From an uncultured Pirellulaceae bacterium (lineage in GTDB: Bacteria; Planctomycetota; Planctomycetia; Pirellulales; Pirellulaceae): a stretch of 64,000 nucleotides of DNA. The notes below the pieces were generated by a model that did no database searches, was not told the origin of the DNA, and was given only the letters and a program-made list of their open reading frames with translations. The position numbers and the translations under genes are program-made. The stretch lies in NCBI GenBank assembly GCA_938084685.1, contig CALKGE010000001.1, positions 186,001-250,000 of the forward strand, given 5' to 3'. Below, piece by piece: positions 8,782 through 17,674 of the stretch; the stretch's first letter is position 1, and every line of letters begins with the position of its first letter.

Positions 8782-9873
8782 TTGAGCCATCACATTCAGG
8801 CATCACCGCTCCTCGCTCATGTCACTAAGGCTCAGTCGAAGCCCTTGCAAGCGAAACAGTGGTACGACAAAGCATTCGAGCTGGCATCTCAACAAGAGAA
8901 CCGGCAGTATCATCGTTTCCTCTTCAGCTATGCCCAGGAAACCGGCGACCTTGAACTGGCAACAACCATCGCCGAAGCGGCTGCTCCGAGGAAGACTGTG
9001 GGGAACTCGCTACGAAACAAGCTGGCGATTTGGAAGTATCGAGCCGGAGATCGTGACGCCCTTCAGGAGTATCCATACGGCAAGCAAACCTTCTACACGG
9101 CCATGGATCTGGGTCAGATGCATGTCGAACTTGAGGAGTACAAAGAAGCGGAAACACTGGTAACTGGTATCACGATCACATCGGAAAATGATCCGCTCGA
9201 CGTGACCGGTCTCATCCTGGAAGCGATTGCTAAAGACCTGCTGGCCGAAGGAGAAAAGGAGCGGGCATTAGAGTTCATTGATAAGGCCTATGACATTGCT
9301 GGCAAACAGTTTTATACCGGATTTGGAATTGAGCTGGCATATCTGGGCATGCATGGAAAGCTTGTGGAAAACATGGACCGCCTGGCGAAACAAGCGGCCG
9401 CCTACCGAGGACATTTCGCCAGAGAACTTACCCAGTCTTTAGTGCGTGAACTCATTGAAATAAAAGAGCTCGATGTTGCTTTGAAGGCAGCAAAATATCT
9501 CGACGACGTTGAGGATCGGGAAAACTCGATCACCAATGTCGCTTTGGCCTACGCTGATCACGGCGATGAGGACCGTGCTAAAAAGCTTATCAGTCTCATG
9601 AATTCTCCTAAGGCCAAATTCCATGGACAGGTGAGGCTTGCTTCTTTTTATGCGTCTCAGGATAAACTGGACACGGCCAGATCGATGGCGTCTACTACCA
9701 ATACGGAGATGAAAGAGGAAGAGGAGGTGAATTTGAATTACGTCAGATCCACACTTTGCACTCTTCTGGTCAAGCTGGGAGACTACAATACCGCTCTGTC
9801 ACTCGTCCAGGAAACCGACGACGATTATAAACTCAAGATCTTACAGTCTGCAGTGCGAGGAGTCACACAATGA
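8782..9873 (+). CDS. Alpha-helical (TPR-like) repeat protein, main body of an interrupted gene
   Basis: 363 residues are open from a TTG at 8782. The sequence is a run of helix pairs with TPR-like spacing: AKQWYDKAFELASQ, LELATTIAEAAA, YKEAETLVTGI, KERALEFIDKAYDIA, LDVALKAAKYLDDVEDRE, EDRAKKLISLM, LDTARSMAS and YNTALSLVQET. Such solenoids bind other proteins. The TTG lacks a good ribosome site, and the same frame upstream continues through TAA 8758-8760 into a signal-peptide exon-like piece (8587-8757), so I believe the intact protein was exported and about 428 residues long. The 3' end overlaps the next gene by ATGA, which shows translational coupling with the secreted tryptophan-repeat protein. 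Confidence 0.7.
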   Translation: MSHHIQASPLLAHVTKAQSKPLQAKQWYDKAFELASQQENRQYHRFLFSYAQETGDLELATTIAEAAAPRKTVGNSLRNKLAIWKYRAGDRDALQEYPYGKQTFYTAMDLGQMHVELEEYKEAETLVTGITITSENDPLDVTGLILEAIAKDLLAEGEKERALEFIDKAYDIAGKQFYTGFGIELAYLGMHGKLVENMDRLAKQAAAYRGHFARELTQSLVRELIEIKELDVALKAAKYLDDVEDRENSITNVALAYADHGDEDRAKKLISLMNSPKAKFHGQVRLASFYASQDKLDTARSMASTTNTEMKEEEEVNLNYVRSTLCTLLVKLGDYNTALSLVQETDDDYKLKILQSAVRGVTQ

Positions 9874-10862
9874 CCGTCTTCAACAAAATCCTCCTTTCAG
9901 TCACCTGTCTTTGTGTATTAGCATTCTGTTTGCCAATTCAGGCTGCTGAATCAATCTTGATTGGTGACCAGGAATTCATGCTCGTACGCGAGAGTGACGC
10001 TCGAACCTATAACCTCTATACACAAGAATCGGGAAAGTGGGCACAACATCGTTTTGATGAAGACGTCACGCATCAGCCTGTTATTTCATCCTCCGTTGTG
10101 CTCTTCGGTTTAAATGGACAGAACTACCGGAAGCTCGTTGCTGCCAGTCCTCAGGGGCGCTGGAGCACATTTTTGCTGGAGAAACCAATAACCGGAGAAG
10201 TGATACCGATCGTGGGAAATCAGGTTGGTGCCTATCGTATCGGCGACCAGACCATTGCGTATAGTGGCATTGTCAATCGCTGGGATACCATTGAAAGTGC
10301 TGGAACGCCGTATGTGCACAATGATTTCGTACTGTCATACACGCCTGACAGTTACTCAGTATTTAGTTCCCAGACAGGCAAGTGGGCAACGATAAAGAAT
10401 GTCAATCCAAAATCACACATCACAACCGAATCACTGGTAGTCGTATTCGGAAAGGATGCTCAATCCTTTCATGTTTTTTCACAGGCGTCAGGAAAGTGGG
10501 ATAGCTGCAGTGTGCCAGAGGGTTGTAGTTATCAACCGGTTGTGAGTCGCAACCTGGTTGCGATGAGTATTAAGGGAAAAGAAATCCGATCTCTCGTAGC
10601 CTCCGGAGCCGACGGAAAATGGCGTACGTTGCGTCTGCAACAGCCTGTCACTGATTCAGCCAGTCCCGTCGTCAGTGACCACATCGTTTCCTATGATTTG
10701 GGCGACGTCGTAGTTGGTTTTAGCGGGTCCAGTGGCAAATGGGGCGTGCTAAAAACCAGTGGCCGTCCGTCAATCCAGCAAAGTAGCATTGTTATTCAGG
10801 AGCAGGAAACCATCGCCGTATTTAACGGCAAGACTGGTCGCTGGAGTCGAACTGGTCCGTGA
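9870..10862 (+). CDS. Secreted eight-repeat protein with (S/G)(G/R)(K/R)W motifs, unknown function
   Basis: 330 residues with a signal peptide ending near IQAAES. The mature protein is a chain of eight units of about 34-41 residues, each ending in a (T/S)GKW-like motif with tryptophans at 57, 98, 138, 172, 210, 251, 291 and 325. The second four copy the spacing of the first four exactly (offset 153 for every pair), so the protein arose by duplication of a four-unit block. Unit length and beta-strand pattern fit blades of a beta propeller. That is inference, and I know no named family. It starts inside the stop of the helical-repeat gene (ATGA overlap), so the two are co-translated and both are exported. 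Confidence 0.7.
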   Translation: MTVFNKILLSVTCLCVLAFCLPIQAAESILIGDQEFMLVRESDARTYNLYTQESGKWAQHRFDEDVTHQPVISSSVVLFGLNGQNYRKLVAASPQGRWSTFLLEKPITGEVIPIVGNQVGAYRIGDQTIAYSGIVNRWDTIESAGTPYVHNDFVLSYTPDSYSVFSSQTGKWATIKNVNPKSHITTESLVVVFGKDAQSFHVFSQASGKWDSCSVPEGCSYQPVVSRNLVAMSIKGKEIRSLVASGADGKWRTLRLQQPVTDSASPVVSDHIVSYDLGDVVVGFSGSSGKWGVLKTSGRPSIQQSSIVIQEQETIAVFNGKTGRWSRTGP

Positions 10863-10881
10863 TGTGATTTGACCGAGGACG

Positions 10882-11865
10882 TTACTTCGTGGCAACATAG
10901 CCGTGGGTATTAAACCACTCCCATGCATCTTCAACCGCTTCTCGAGGATCTGTAATGCTGTAGTCCAGCTCCGCTTCAGCTCGGGAACTGTCATAGTAAT
11001 GGAACAGTGATCCCATTTTGATTGCGGCTGAATTAATATCTGACTCACGACGCGTCAGTTTCGCTGCAATATCTCCTACCAAGCCTGCAATGGCGGTAAT
11101 TGCCTTCCCCATTTTTCGTCGGGGCGGTTTGGTGCCGGCAATATCTGCGATCAGACTCCAGGCATCAAAGTAAGACATCAACGTTCCGCCAAGTATATAG
11201 TTTCTACCGGTTTTACCTTTTTCTAAAGCGGCCAGAATGCCTTCCGTCACATCACCAATGTGGCAGATCGTCATCCCACCGCTGGGAGCGATAGGAGGTT
11301 TCTTCAGTGCCACCTCAAGTAACATCTTTCCGGAAGACGGCTTCCAGTCATGCGGTCCGAGCATAAACCCCGGATTTACAATTACGGCATCCAACCCATC
11401 ATTGATGAACTTCCGCAATTCCTGCTCAGCCTCAGATTTACTCACCACGTAAGAGCAGGGGATTTTCCCAGTTCGCGGAGTCTCTTCATTGGCAGGCTCG
11501 TCTTCCGCTCCAATCCCCAGCGCGTCGACGCTTGAGACATATACCATCCGAATATCATTGACCAATGCAGCTTTCGCCAGATTGATCGTGCCCCCAACAT
11601 TCACTTCACGCTGACGGTCCAGCTGTGTCCAACCGATGTGCACCATCGCGGCCGCATGGATGACCGCATCTACATCCTCACAAGCACGGATCACACTGTC
11701 ACTATCGCAAATGTCACCTTGAACCAACTCGACATCAAGGCCCTCAAAGCAGGGTTGCGGAGCTGTATCCCGTACAAGCACTCGCACCTGAAAGCCGATT
11801 TGGAGCAACTTGCGAACTACATTGTTCCCAACAAAACCAGTTCCACCGGTAACTAAGATTGTCAT
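10882..11865 (-). CDS. NAD(P)-dependent epimerase/dehydratase (extended SDR, dihydroflavonol-reductase-like)
   Basis: 327 residues. The Rossmann motif TGGTGFVG is at 6-13. The catalytic set includes the serines of VSSVDALG at about 111-112, Tyr139 and Lys143 in YVVSK. NPGFMLGPHDWKPSSG and the C-terminal ARAELDY-like helix are typical of the extended SDR group that includes dihydroflavonol 4-reductase-like enzymes and the hopanoid-associated sugar epimerase HpnA. It reduces or epimerises a sugar or ketone with NAD(P)H; the substrate is not readable from sequence. The ATG is backed by AAGGAA on the minus strand. It converges on the tryptophan-repeat gene and has no operon partner. Confidence 0.8.
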   Translation of the reverse strand: MTILVTGGTGFVGNNVVRKLLQIGFQVRVLVRDTAPQPCFEGLDVELVQGDICDSDSVIRACEDVDAVIHAAAMVHIGWTQLDRQREVNVGGTINLAKAALVNDIRMVYVSSVDALGIGAEDEPANEETPRTGKIPCSYVVSKSEAEQELRKFINDGLDAVIVNPGFMLGPHDWKPSSGKMLLEVALKKPPIAPSGGMTICHIGDVTEGILAALEKGKTGRNYILGGTLMSYFDAWSLIADIAGTKPPRRKMGKAITAIAGLVGDIAAKLTRRESDINSAAIKMGSLFHYYDSSRAEAELDYSITDPREAVEDAWEWFNTHGYVATK

Positions 11866-12263
11866 TCGTCTTCCTTAACGTGGAAGCCGTCTCGCAGCAG
11901 ACGGTCAAATTTGAATACTTCAATCTAACAGTGATCGTACAAATGGTCTCGAATACGTTCACACTTTTCTCAAGAAACTGCAGATTGCTGAGAAACTGGT
12001 TAAACTGGGGACCCATTTTGAAAAGTATTTACCCCGCTTTTTCCATCGGGACATACCAATTAAACCTGACCGGAACTAGTTAGTTCCGTTTTTCACAAGA
12101 GAATTTATGAAGGAAAGCACTGAAGCAGGATTGCAACCTGACGCAATGTTGGTGTTATTGGTTCGTCTAGCCGTCGAATGGATGTCCGGAAGGAAACGGA
12201 AAGTTATAATCAAACGATATTTGGTTCACTCTCCACAACCGTCCTATTTCTTTACTGGACAAC
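11866..12263. other. Intergenic region between divergent SDR and sulfatase genes, with a small hairpin
   Basis: About 400 bases without a supported gene. CCGTCT (11887-11892) and AGACGG (11899-11904) form a perfect six-base stem with a six-base loop just upstream of the SDR ribosome site, so it may act in that gene's 5' leader. A plus-strand frame from 12107 is open, but it overruns the sulfatase start and has no recognisable content. The region must hold both promoters; I cannot place them. Confidence 0.4.
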
Positions 12264-13598
12264 ATGATGTATCGATACTCAACCAACGTCCTGCTCGCCG
12301 CACTTCTATGTTGGCCTCTGACTCTTCAGGCTAATAACGATAAGGATCTTCCTAATATCATCTATATCATGTTTGATGACATGGGTTACGGTGACCTCAG
12401 TTGTTACGGCCAGGAAACCCTGAAGACTCCTCACATCGATCAGATTGCCAAAGAGGGCATGCGGTTCACTGACCACTATGCTGGTCATACGGTCTGCCGT
12501 CCCTCTCGACTAGTTTTATTAACCGGCAAGCACAGTGGTCATACTCCCATCCATGGCAACGCACCCTACACGCTGCCGGAAAACGCTCAGACCGTCACTA
12601 CGCTTCTTAAAGAAGCTGGCTATGAAACCGGTGGCGTTGGCAAGTGGGCCTTGGGGCTACCGAATACAGCAGGAGTGCCATCCAAACAGGGATTCGATTA
12701 CTGGTTTGGTTATCTGAACCAAGGTCGAGCTCATAATTTTTACCCGGAGTATCTTTGGGAGAATGAAGAGCAATTCATTTTGACCGGCAATGTCGAAGGC
12801 CCCATGAAAAATGTCTCGACATCCCGCGAAACCTATTCTCATGACGTCATGCACACTAAAGCGCTAAGTTTCATTCGCCGGAATTTCCGCCGCCCGTTTT
12901 TCCTGCAGGCTCACTATACAATTCCTCACACGAATAACGAAGGTGGCCGTGCCACCGGAAACGGTCAGGAAGTTCCCGACCATGGTGAATTTGCCGACAA
13001 GAACTGGCCCGAACCTGAAAAGGGATTTGCAGCCATGATCACTCGCCTCGATGGACACATCGGCGAAATGATGGCTCTGCTGAAAGAGCTGGGGATAGAC
13101 GAACAAACGCTGGTCATTTTTACATCTGACAACGGTCCGCATCAGGAAGGCGGGCACAAAATGGAGTTCTTTAACTCCAACGGAGAGCTGCGCGGATACA
13201 AGCGTGATCTCTATGATGGTGGTATACGTGTACCGATGATCGCCAGATGGCCGGGGCAAATTGAACCTGACACAACCTCAGATCACCCCTCCGCCTTTTG
13301 GGACTTTCTACCTACCGCCTGCGAATTGGCTGGTGTTGATGTTCCGGAAACTACCGACGGTATTTCCTATCTTCCAACGCTGCTGGGCGAACCACAGGAG
13401 AAGCATGAATACCTGTTCTGGCGAGCGGGACAGAAATTTGCGGTGCGACAGGGGAAATGGAAAGCTGTGCGAGTTAGCGATAAGTCTGAAACCGAGCTAT
13501 ATGACTTGGCAGAAGACATCGGCGAGCAGAATAATCTGGCCGAAAAACACCCTGAGCTGGTAGCTCGATTTGATGCGATTATTGCAGAACATCGTTAA
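12264..13598 (+). CDS. Exported arylsulfatase-type sulfatase (Cys-type)
   Basis: 444 residues. The signal peptide ends near LQANN. Sulfatase landmarks are IIYIMFDDMGYGD with the metal-binding Asp38-Asp39, the formylglycine site Cys78-R-P-S-R, GVGKWALG, the second metal site FTSDNGPH and the C-terminal ELYDLAEDIGEQNNLA tail. The cysteine must be oxidised to formylglycine by an FGE or anSME enzyme not identified in this window. The enzyme would hydrolyse sulfate esters in the periplasm or outside the cell; sequence does not show which polysaccharide or aryl sulfate. Two start methionines are adjacent (12264 and 12267). Sulfotransferase genes follow 0.7 kb downstream. Confidence 0.9.
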   Translation: MMYRYSTNVLLAALLCWPLTLQANNDKDLPNIIYIMFDDMGYGDLSCYGQETLKTPHIDQIAKEGMRFTDHYAGHTVCRPSRLVLLTGKHSGHTPIHGNAPYTLPENAQTVTTLLKEAGYETGGVGKWALGLPNTAGVPSKQGFDYWFGYLNQGRAHNFYPEYLWENEEQFILTGNVEGPMKNVSTSRETYSHDVMHTKALSFIRRNFRRPFFLQAHYTIPHTNNEGGRATGNGQEVPDHGEFADKNWPEPEKGFAAMITRLDGHIGEMMALLKELGIDEQTLVIFTSDNGPHQEGGHKMEFFNSNGELRGYKRDLYDGGIRVPMIARWPGQIEPDTTSDHPSAFWDFLPTACELAGVDVPETTDGISYLPTLLGEPQEKHEYLFWRAGQKFAVRQGKWKAVRVSDKSETELYDLAEDIGEQNNLAEKHPELVARFDAIIAEHR

Positions 13599-13685
13599 GC
13601 GACTTGTCAGCAAACCAGATGTCGCCTCCCTCCTGACGACACGAATTATCCTGCACAAAGTGCCGTAACCTGAAAGACTTCAGCC

Positions 13686-14141
13686 ATGAAGCCACTTGTC
13701 GTATCCCAGCAATTCAATGCGTCTGCAGAAGAGCTATTCGAAATCGTTGCCCATATCGAAGTCGTTTCTAAAATCATTCCGAAAATCAAAAAGGTAGTCT
13801 TCTTATCTGAGCAAAAACGTGGTGTTGGAACCCGGTTTGCTGAAACTCGCCAAATGGGGAAAAGACAGGCAACCATGGAATTCGAAGTGACCGAATATGA
13901 CGCACCTCGCACCGTCCGGTTTGTCTGCGAGGATGACATGCAAACAGTCTGGGACTCGGTTTACGAATTGGAAGACTGTAACGGTGTTACTAATCTGACA
14001 CTGACCATGCATTGCAATCCAAAGACGTTTGGAGTGAATCTGATATGGCCTCTGATGAAATTCATCGTGAAGAAAGGGGTGCAAGCCGACTTTCGTTATA
14101 TCGCAGATCATTTGGCCCAGACAACCAATTCGCACGAATGA
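13686..14141 (+). CDS. SRPBCC (START/Bet v1-like) family protein
   Basis: 151 residues, full length for the polyketide-cyclase/dehydrase-like lipid-binding group. It begins VSQQFNASAEELFEIVAHIE, the helix-grip entry of the fold, then KIKKVVFLSEQKRGVGTRF and YDAPRTVRFVCED strands. The long C-terminal helix is FIVKKGVQADFRYIADHLA. No catalytic residue set is diagnostic. Such proteins bind small hydrophobic ligands or modify polyketides; here neighbours do not suggest one. It stands alone, 87 bases after the sulfatase and 180 before the sulfotransferase. Confidence 0.75.
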   Translation: MKPLVVSQQFNASAEELFEIVAHIEVVSKIIPKIKKVVFLSEQKRGVGTRFAETRQMGKRQATMEFEVTEYDAPRTVRFVCEDDMQTVWDSVYELEDCNGVTNLTLTMHCNPKTFGVNLIWPLMKFIVKKGVQADFRYIADHLAQTTNSHE

Positions 14142-14321
14142 TTCACTCACTTCGGCGAAAACGCAACTTCTTCACCTGATACCTACGCTCGCCCAAATCG
14201 ACTTGCTCTTGTTCCAGAGCGTTGGGACATATTATTATCTCCTGCTGCTACGGCTTATATCTCTCCTTGCTGACCGCAAACCGGCTTACCCCTACCTACG
14301 ACACGCTGCATTGATACTTCA

Positions 14322-15062
14322 ATGATCATTTCACATAAACACAAATTCATCTTTGTCCATTTGTCGCATACCAGCGGACGCAGTATTACGATGGATCTCG
14401 TGGAACACTGCGGGAAAGATGACATTGTCACGCCAACGGGTGATTACCAAGGTCAGAACTGTAATGGCTGGAGTCGTCATATGCCAGCCCGTGAGATAAA
14501 ACAACGCATCGGTGACGAAATCTGGAATTCCTATTTCAGCTTCTGTATGGAACGTAACCCGTGGGACAAAGTAACTTCCAATTACTGGTACAAGCGGGGT
14601 TACAAACACAAGGAAGCCCGTGCGGCAGAGCAGGTTTCTATTGTGGAGCGAATCTTTCGTAACTGCACTGGTTATCCTTGGGGACTTAACACCTGGCTGC
14701 GATACCGATTAATCAAGAACTGGTTTTCAGCCGCCCAGAGACCAAAGCTACCCCGAGGGTCCTACTGGTTTACAGACCACCAGGGAAACATCATTGTTGA
14801 TGCCATACTCCGGTATGAGCATCGTGGCGACCACCTGCAGCAACTTTCAGAACGGCTCGGCCTTTCCGTTGGCGGCGAGTCGGCAGAAGGGCGTCTTACT
14901 CGCAAAACAAAAAGAAACTATGTCGAGGAATATGACGACTGGGGAGAGAACGCCATTCGTCGGTTCTTTGCCACCGATCTGTCAGTCCTGGGATACGAAT
15001 TTGGTGAGCCGGCACCGAGTGATATTATCGAGGCTAAAGGCACGAATATCTTTGCCACCTAA
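14322..15062 (+). CDS. Sulfotransferase family protein (Sulfotransfer_2-like)
   Basis: 246 residues. The PAPS 5'-phosphosulfate loop is visible at residues 12-22 (VHLSHTSGRSI) and the 3'-phosphate site at 78-90 (RNPWDKVTSNYW). The start KFIFVHL strand and the C-terminal DLSVLGYEF element match membrane-less bacterial sulfotransferases related to carbohydrate sulfotransferases. It should transfer sulfate from PAPS to a glycan or other hydroxyl. There is no signal peptide, so it acts in the cytoplasm on a lipid-linked or small acceptor. It points at a second sulfotransferase across a 15-base gap. Confidence 0.8.
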   Translation: MIISHKHKFIFVHLSHTSGRSITMDLVEHCGKDDIVTPTGDYQGQNCNGWSRHMPAREIKQRIGDEIWNSYFSFCMERNPWDKVTSNYWYKRGYKHKEARAAEQVSIVERIFRNCTGYPWGLNTWLRYRLIKNWFSAAQRPKLPRGSYWFTDHQGNIIVDAILRYEHRGDHLQQLSERLGLSVGGESAEGRLTRKTKRNYVEEYDDWGENAIRRFFATDLSVLGYEFGEPAPSDIIEAKGTNIFAT

Positions 15063-15077
15063 TTGCGGCGGTACCCT

Positions 15078-15869
15078 TTAGAGATCTCGCCAGGACTGCT
15101 CGTCATATCCAAAATTGACAAAGTCCTGTTTGTACAGTTTGATCATCCGTTCCGCGATTTCATCGTTGAGTACGGAAGTGTCCTTCTTGCCGCTGGAATT
15201 TCTCGGTTTTCCCACAACTCCCTCAACCCAGTTTTCATCTATCCCCAGTGCCGCTAAGATCTGGCATACCCCTTGGGCAAACCCTGTCTCCATCTGGTGG
15301 ATGTGATCATAGTCTATGACATCTGCATGAAGCACCGAAGCCTGAGTGTCCCAATGCTGATTACGTTTCCCTTCCGGCAGGGATTCCACGAAGTGCAGGA
15401 ATGTATCAAATGAGACTACTTCCTCTGGATCCGAGCCCTGTAAGCCATGATCGGCTGCAAACCTTCTGATCACCGGCATTAATTTCACCATGCTGCGAGG
15501 CCAGCCTTCGTGGTGTCCTTTCACTAATTTATCATTCCAGGCCGAAATCGCTCGGGAAAACGGGTTGCGAACGAAACAGTGAAATTCATATTGCTCGGGA
15601 TAGCGAAATGCATGAATATAATCCCGCAACGGAGCTGTCATATATCGCCGAGTTTCATTCATTGGCCACCACCGACCTCGCATCGGCTGCATTTGGTGCC
15701 GCTTTAATCCTTCCACAAGAATCGAACGAAATGACGTGGAGCCAACTTTGGGATTAAGGCAGACAACCAGCTTAACATCCCGTCGCACGTAGACTTTGTA
15801 TGGGCTGAAGTGTTTTCGGCTGAAAAGCTTCCATATATCCAGAAGGGAATTGCTCATAGTGCGAGGCAT
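15078..15869 (-). CDS. Sulfotransferase family 2 protein
   Basis: 263 residues. The 5'-phosphosulfate loop is NPKVGSTSFRS at 39-49 and the 3'-phosphate motif is RNPFSRAISAW at 101-111, both in the form seen in HNK-1/chondroitin-type (Sulfotransfer_2) enzymes. The C terminus ends with YKQDFVNFGY, a common close of this family. No signal peptide is seen. It is convergent with the other sulfotransferase gene but not close to it in sequence, so the pair is not a simple recent duplication. Likely role: sulfation of a cell-envelope or exported glycan; the acceptor is unknown. Confidence 0.82.
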   Translation of the reverse strand: MPRTMSNSLLDIWKLFSRKHFSPYKVYVRRDVKLVVCLNPKVGSTSFRSILVEGLKRHQMQPMRGRWWPMNETRRYMTAPLRDYIHAFRYPEQYEFHCFVRNPFSRAISAWNDKLVKGHHEGWPRSMVKLMPVIRRFAADHGLQGSDPEEVVSFDTFLHFVESLPEGKRNQHWDTQASVLHADVIDYDHIHQMETGFAQGVCQILAALGIDENWVEGVVGKPRNSSGKKDTSVLNDEIAERMIKLYKQDFVNFGYDEQSWRDL

Positions 15870-15993
15870 TTTAGATCATTCTAAATGGCCGGACAACAGC
15901 ACATGGAAGTCTTGGAAGATTCAAAGCTTACGGCCTAAAATCATATGGTATGGTTTTAAAAACAGAAATTGTTGAAAGATATACGATCAAGTC

Positions 15994-17349
15994 ATGTGGC
16001 AGAAACTTAATCTCACCCTCCTGTTTTTCCTTGCAACACCTGGAGTGCTGTGGGGCCAGCGTAAAACTCGAGAATTTCCATTGAATCTCAAGGAATCGCA
16101 GCAACCTACTGCTATTTTCCTGGTTCATGGCAGCTTCGCAGGCAATGAAACCTGGCCATTGATCGTGGATGACAAAGTTAGCTTCGCCTCGGAATTAAAA
16201 CGCTCCTGTGGAGACCGAGCGAAAATTCATCATTTTGTTTGGAGCGGGCAAAACAAACATCAAGCTCGTCTCGATGCGGCGGGCAATCTTGTCCGGGAAA
16301 TTGAAGAATTCGCCGAAGAAAATGAGCGCGTCGCAATTATTGGTCATAGCCATGGTGGCAACGTCGCACTACTGGCTGCCTCCAAACTTTCTCGCCCCGT
16401 TGATCTGGTCGTCTGTCTGTCTACCCCTCACCTGTATCTCGTCATGGAAAATGCGGAGGGCGAAGAAGTTCCACTGCCGGTCTATTGCCCTCCTGAAAAC
16501 CAGAAGCAAATCAAGAATATTGTCTGCCTTAATCCCAAAAACGATCACGTGCCCGATTTTTGGGCTGAAATAAACGGAGTCAATGATGATTCAGCAATTG
16601 ATCTGACCAGGTCATGGCGACGAGCACAACAGCTGATTCTGCCCAAGGTCGGCGGCCCTTTTCATGATCTGGCAACCCGAGTGGGGCTCACTGACGAAAT
16701 TGTAAATCTGGAAAGCCGTGATAGTCTCATTGTTACCAAACACAACATCAAGTATCGATCTGATGTGAGTGGTGTCGATATGAAACATTCCGTGGTTCAC
16801 TCCTGCAGGATGGGGTACATTCTGGGTAAAGTCGTATGCCACGAAATGAATGACAGTTTGGCCGAGTACCTGGCAACGATCTATCAGCAGTCACCAGCCG
16901 ATGACGGAACAGTTATCAAATCTGACGTACTCGCACAGATGAGAAAAAAGCACTATGAACATATCGAACATCCTCAGGCTCAAGTTGCACTGCAAATAAA
17001 ATCCGCCGAAATCGAACTTAAAAAAGGCTCTGCCCTCGCGCTGGCCAATGAAGAATTACCTGATCTCTACTTTGTCATTCGCTCATTGGATGACAAAAAA
17101 ATAATTGAAGTCGATGAGGCAGATGACAGTCTGAAGGCAAATTGGGATCTGGATTCTTTTGACGAGCTATTGCCCGTGCTGGGAGCTGGAAAGCTTCAGG
17201 TCTGGGACGACGACACTTTCAGTGACGACCCTATTGGAGAACCTGTTGTCTTTACACTGTCATTCGAACCCGATCAGTTTGAACACGAAATGCAAGTGAA
17301 GACCGAACACTACACCATCACCATCGACTGGCAACGCCTTCACGAATAG
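15994..17349 (+). CDS. Exported alpha/beta hydrolase (lipase-like) with C-terminal C2-like domain
   Basis: 451 residues with a signal peptide ending at about LWGQ. Residues 40-300 are an alpha/beta hydrolase: IFLVHGSF (oxyanion loop, HG at 45-46), the nucleophile elbow GHSHGG at 117-122 with Ser119, a later Asp in LNPKNDHVPD, and a C-terminal MKHSVVHS histidine region. Residues about 325-451 are a separate beta-rich domain whose LQVWDDDTFSDDPIGEP stretch resembles the calcium-binding loop of C2 domains. A C2 tail would place the lipase or esterase on a membrane in a calcium-dependent way; that is inference. The gene stands alone. Confidence 0.72.
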   Translation: MWQKLNLTLLFFLATPGVLWGQRKTREFPLNLKESQQPTAIFLVHGSFAGNETWPLIVDDKVSFASELKRSCGDRAKIHHFVWSGQNKHQARLDAAGNLVREIEEFAEENERVAIIGHSHGGNVALLAASKLSRPVDLVVCLSTPHLYLVMENAEGEEVPLPVYCPPENQKQIKNIVCLNPKNDHVPDFWAEINGVNDDSAIDLTRSWRRAQQLILPKVGGPFHDLATRVGLTDEIVNLESRDSLIVTKHNIKYRSDVSGVDMKHSVVHSCRMGYILGKVVCHEMNDSLAEYLATIYQQSPADDGTVIKSDVLAQMRKKHYEHIEHPQAQVALQIKSAEIELKKGSALALANEELPDLYFVIRSLDDKKIIEVDEADDSLKANWDLDSFDELLPVLGAGKLQVWDDDTFSDDPIGEPVVFTLSFEPDQFEHEMQVKTEHYTITIDWQRLHE

Positions 17350-17435
17350 TCTCCTGTTGTCCAATCCCCGCTGCTTCTTTCTTAGCCCCCTATCGCGCTA
17401 AACGCCCAAAATCGATCTACGGCAAATTACTCGCC

Positions 17436-17511
17436 TCCCAATCAGGTGACACCCACTCATTACCAGGCCATTCTGGTCGTTTTCTGCCCCAATTCGAGTG
17501 GGTGGCACTTA
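17436..17511. repeat. 76-bp palindromic intergenic element, copy 1
   Basis: Near-identical to the copy 96 bases downstream (about three differences). Its ends form an inverted repeat: GTGACACCCACTC near the left end and GAGTGGGTGGCAC near the right end pair with one mismatch around a 37-base loop. The layout resembles REP/BIME-type extragenic palindromes. No transposase is adjacent. Confidence 0.75.
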
Positions 17512-17531
17512 ATCCCAGCACTTAATCCCAG

Positions 17532-17607
17532 TCCCAATCAGGTGACACCCACTCATTGCCAGGCCATTCTGGTCGTTTTCTGCCCCAAACCGAGTGGGTG
17601 GCACTTA
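17532..17607. repeat. 76-bp palindromic intergenic element, copy 2
   Basis: Second copy of the same element, direct orientation, separated from copy 1 by 20 bases that themselves contain a short CACTTAATCCCAG-like echo. The terminal 13-base inverted repeats are kept. A minus-strand frame reads through it (17522-17707), but I treat that as an artefact. Confidence 0.75.
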
Positions 17608-17674
17608 TTTTGATCGTCTTGCAAACCGCGATTGAGCCATTCCGCCTGTCTAGCTTACAATTCGCGATGTTTTT

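Noticed and set aside
12107..12334. 75-codon frame before the sulfatase
   Set aside because: It overruns the sulfatase signal peptide in another frame and has no support.
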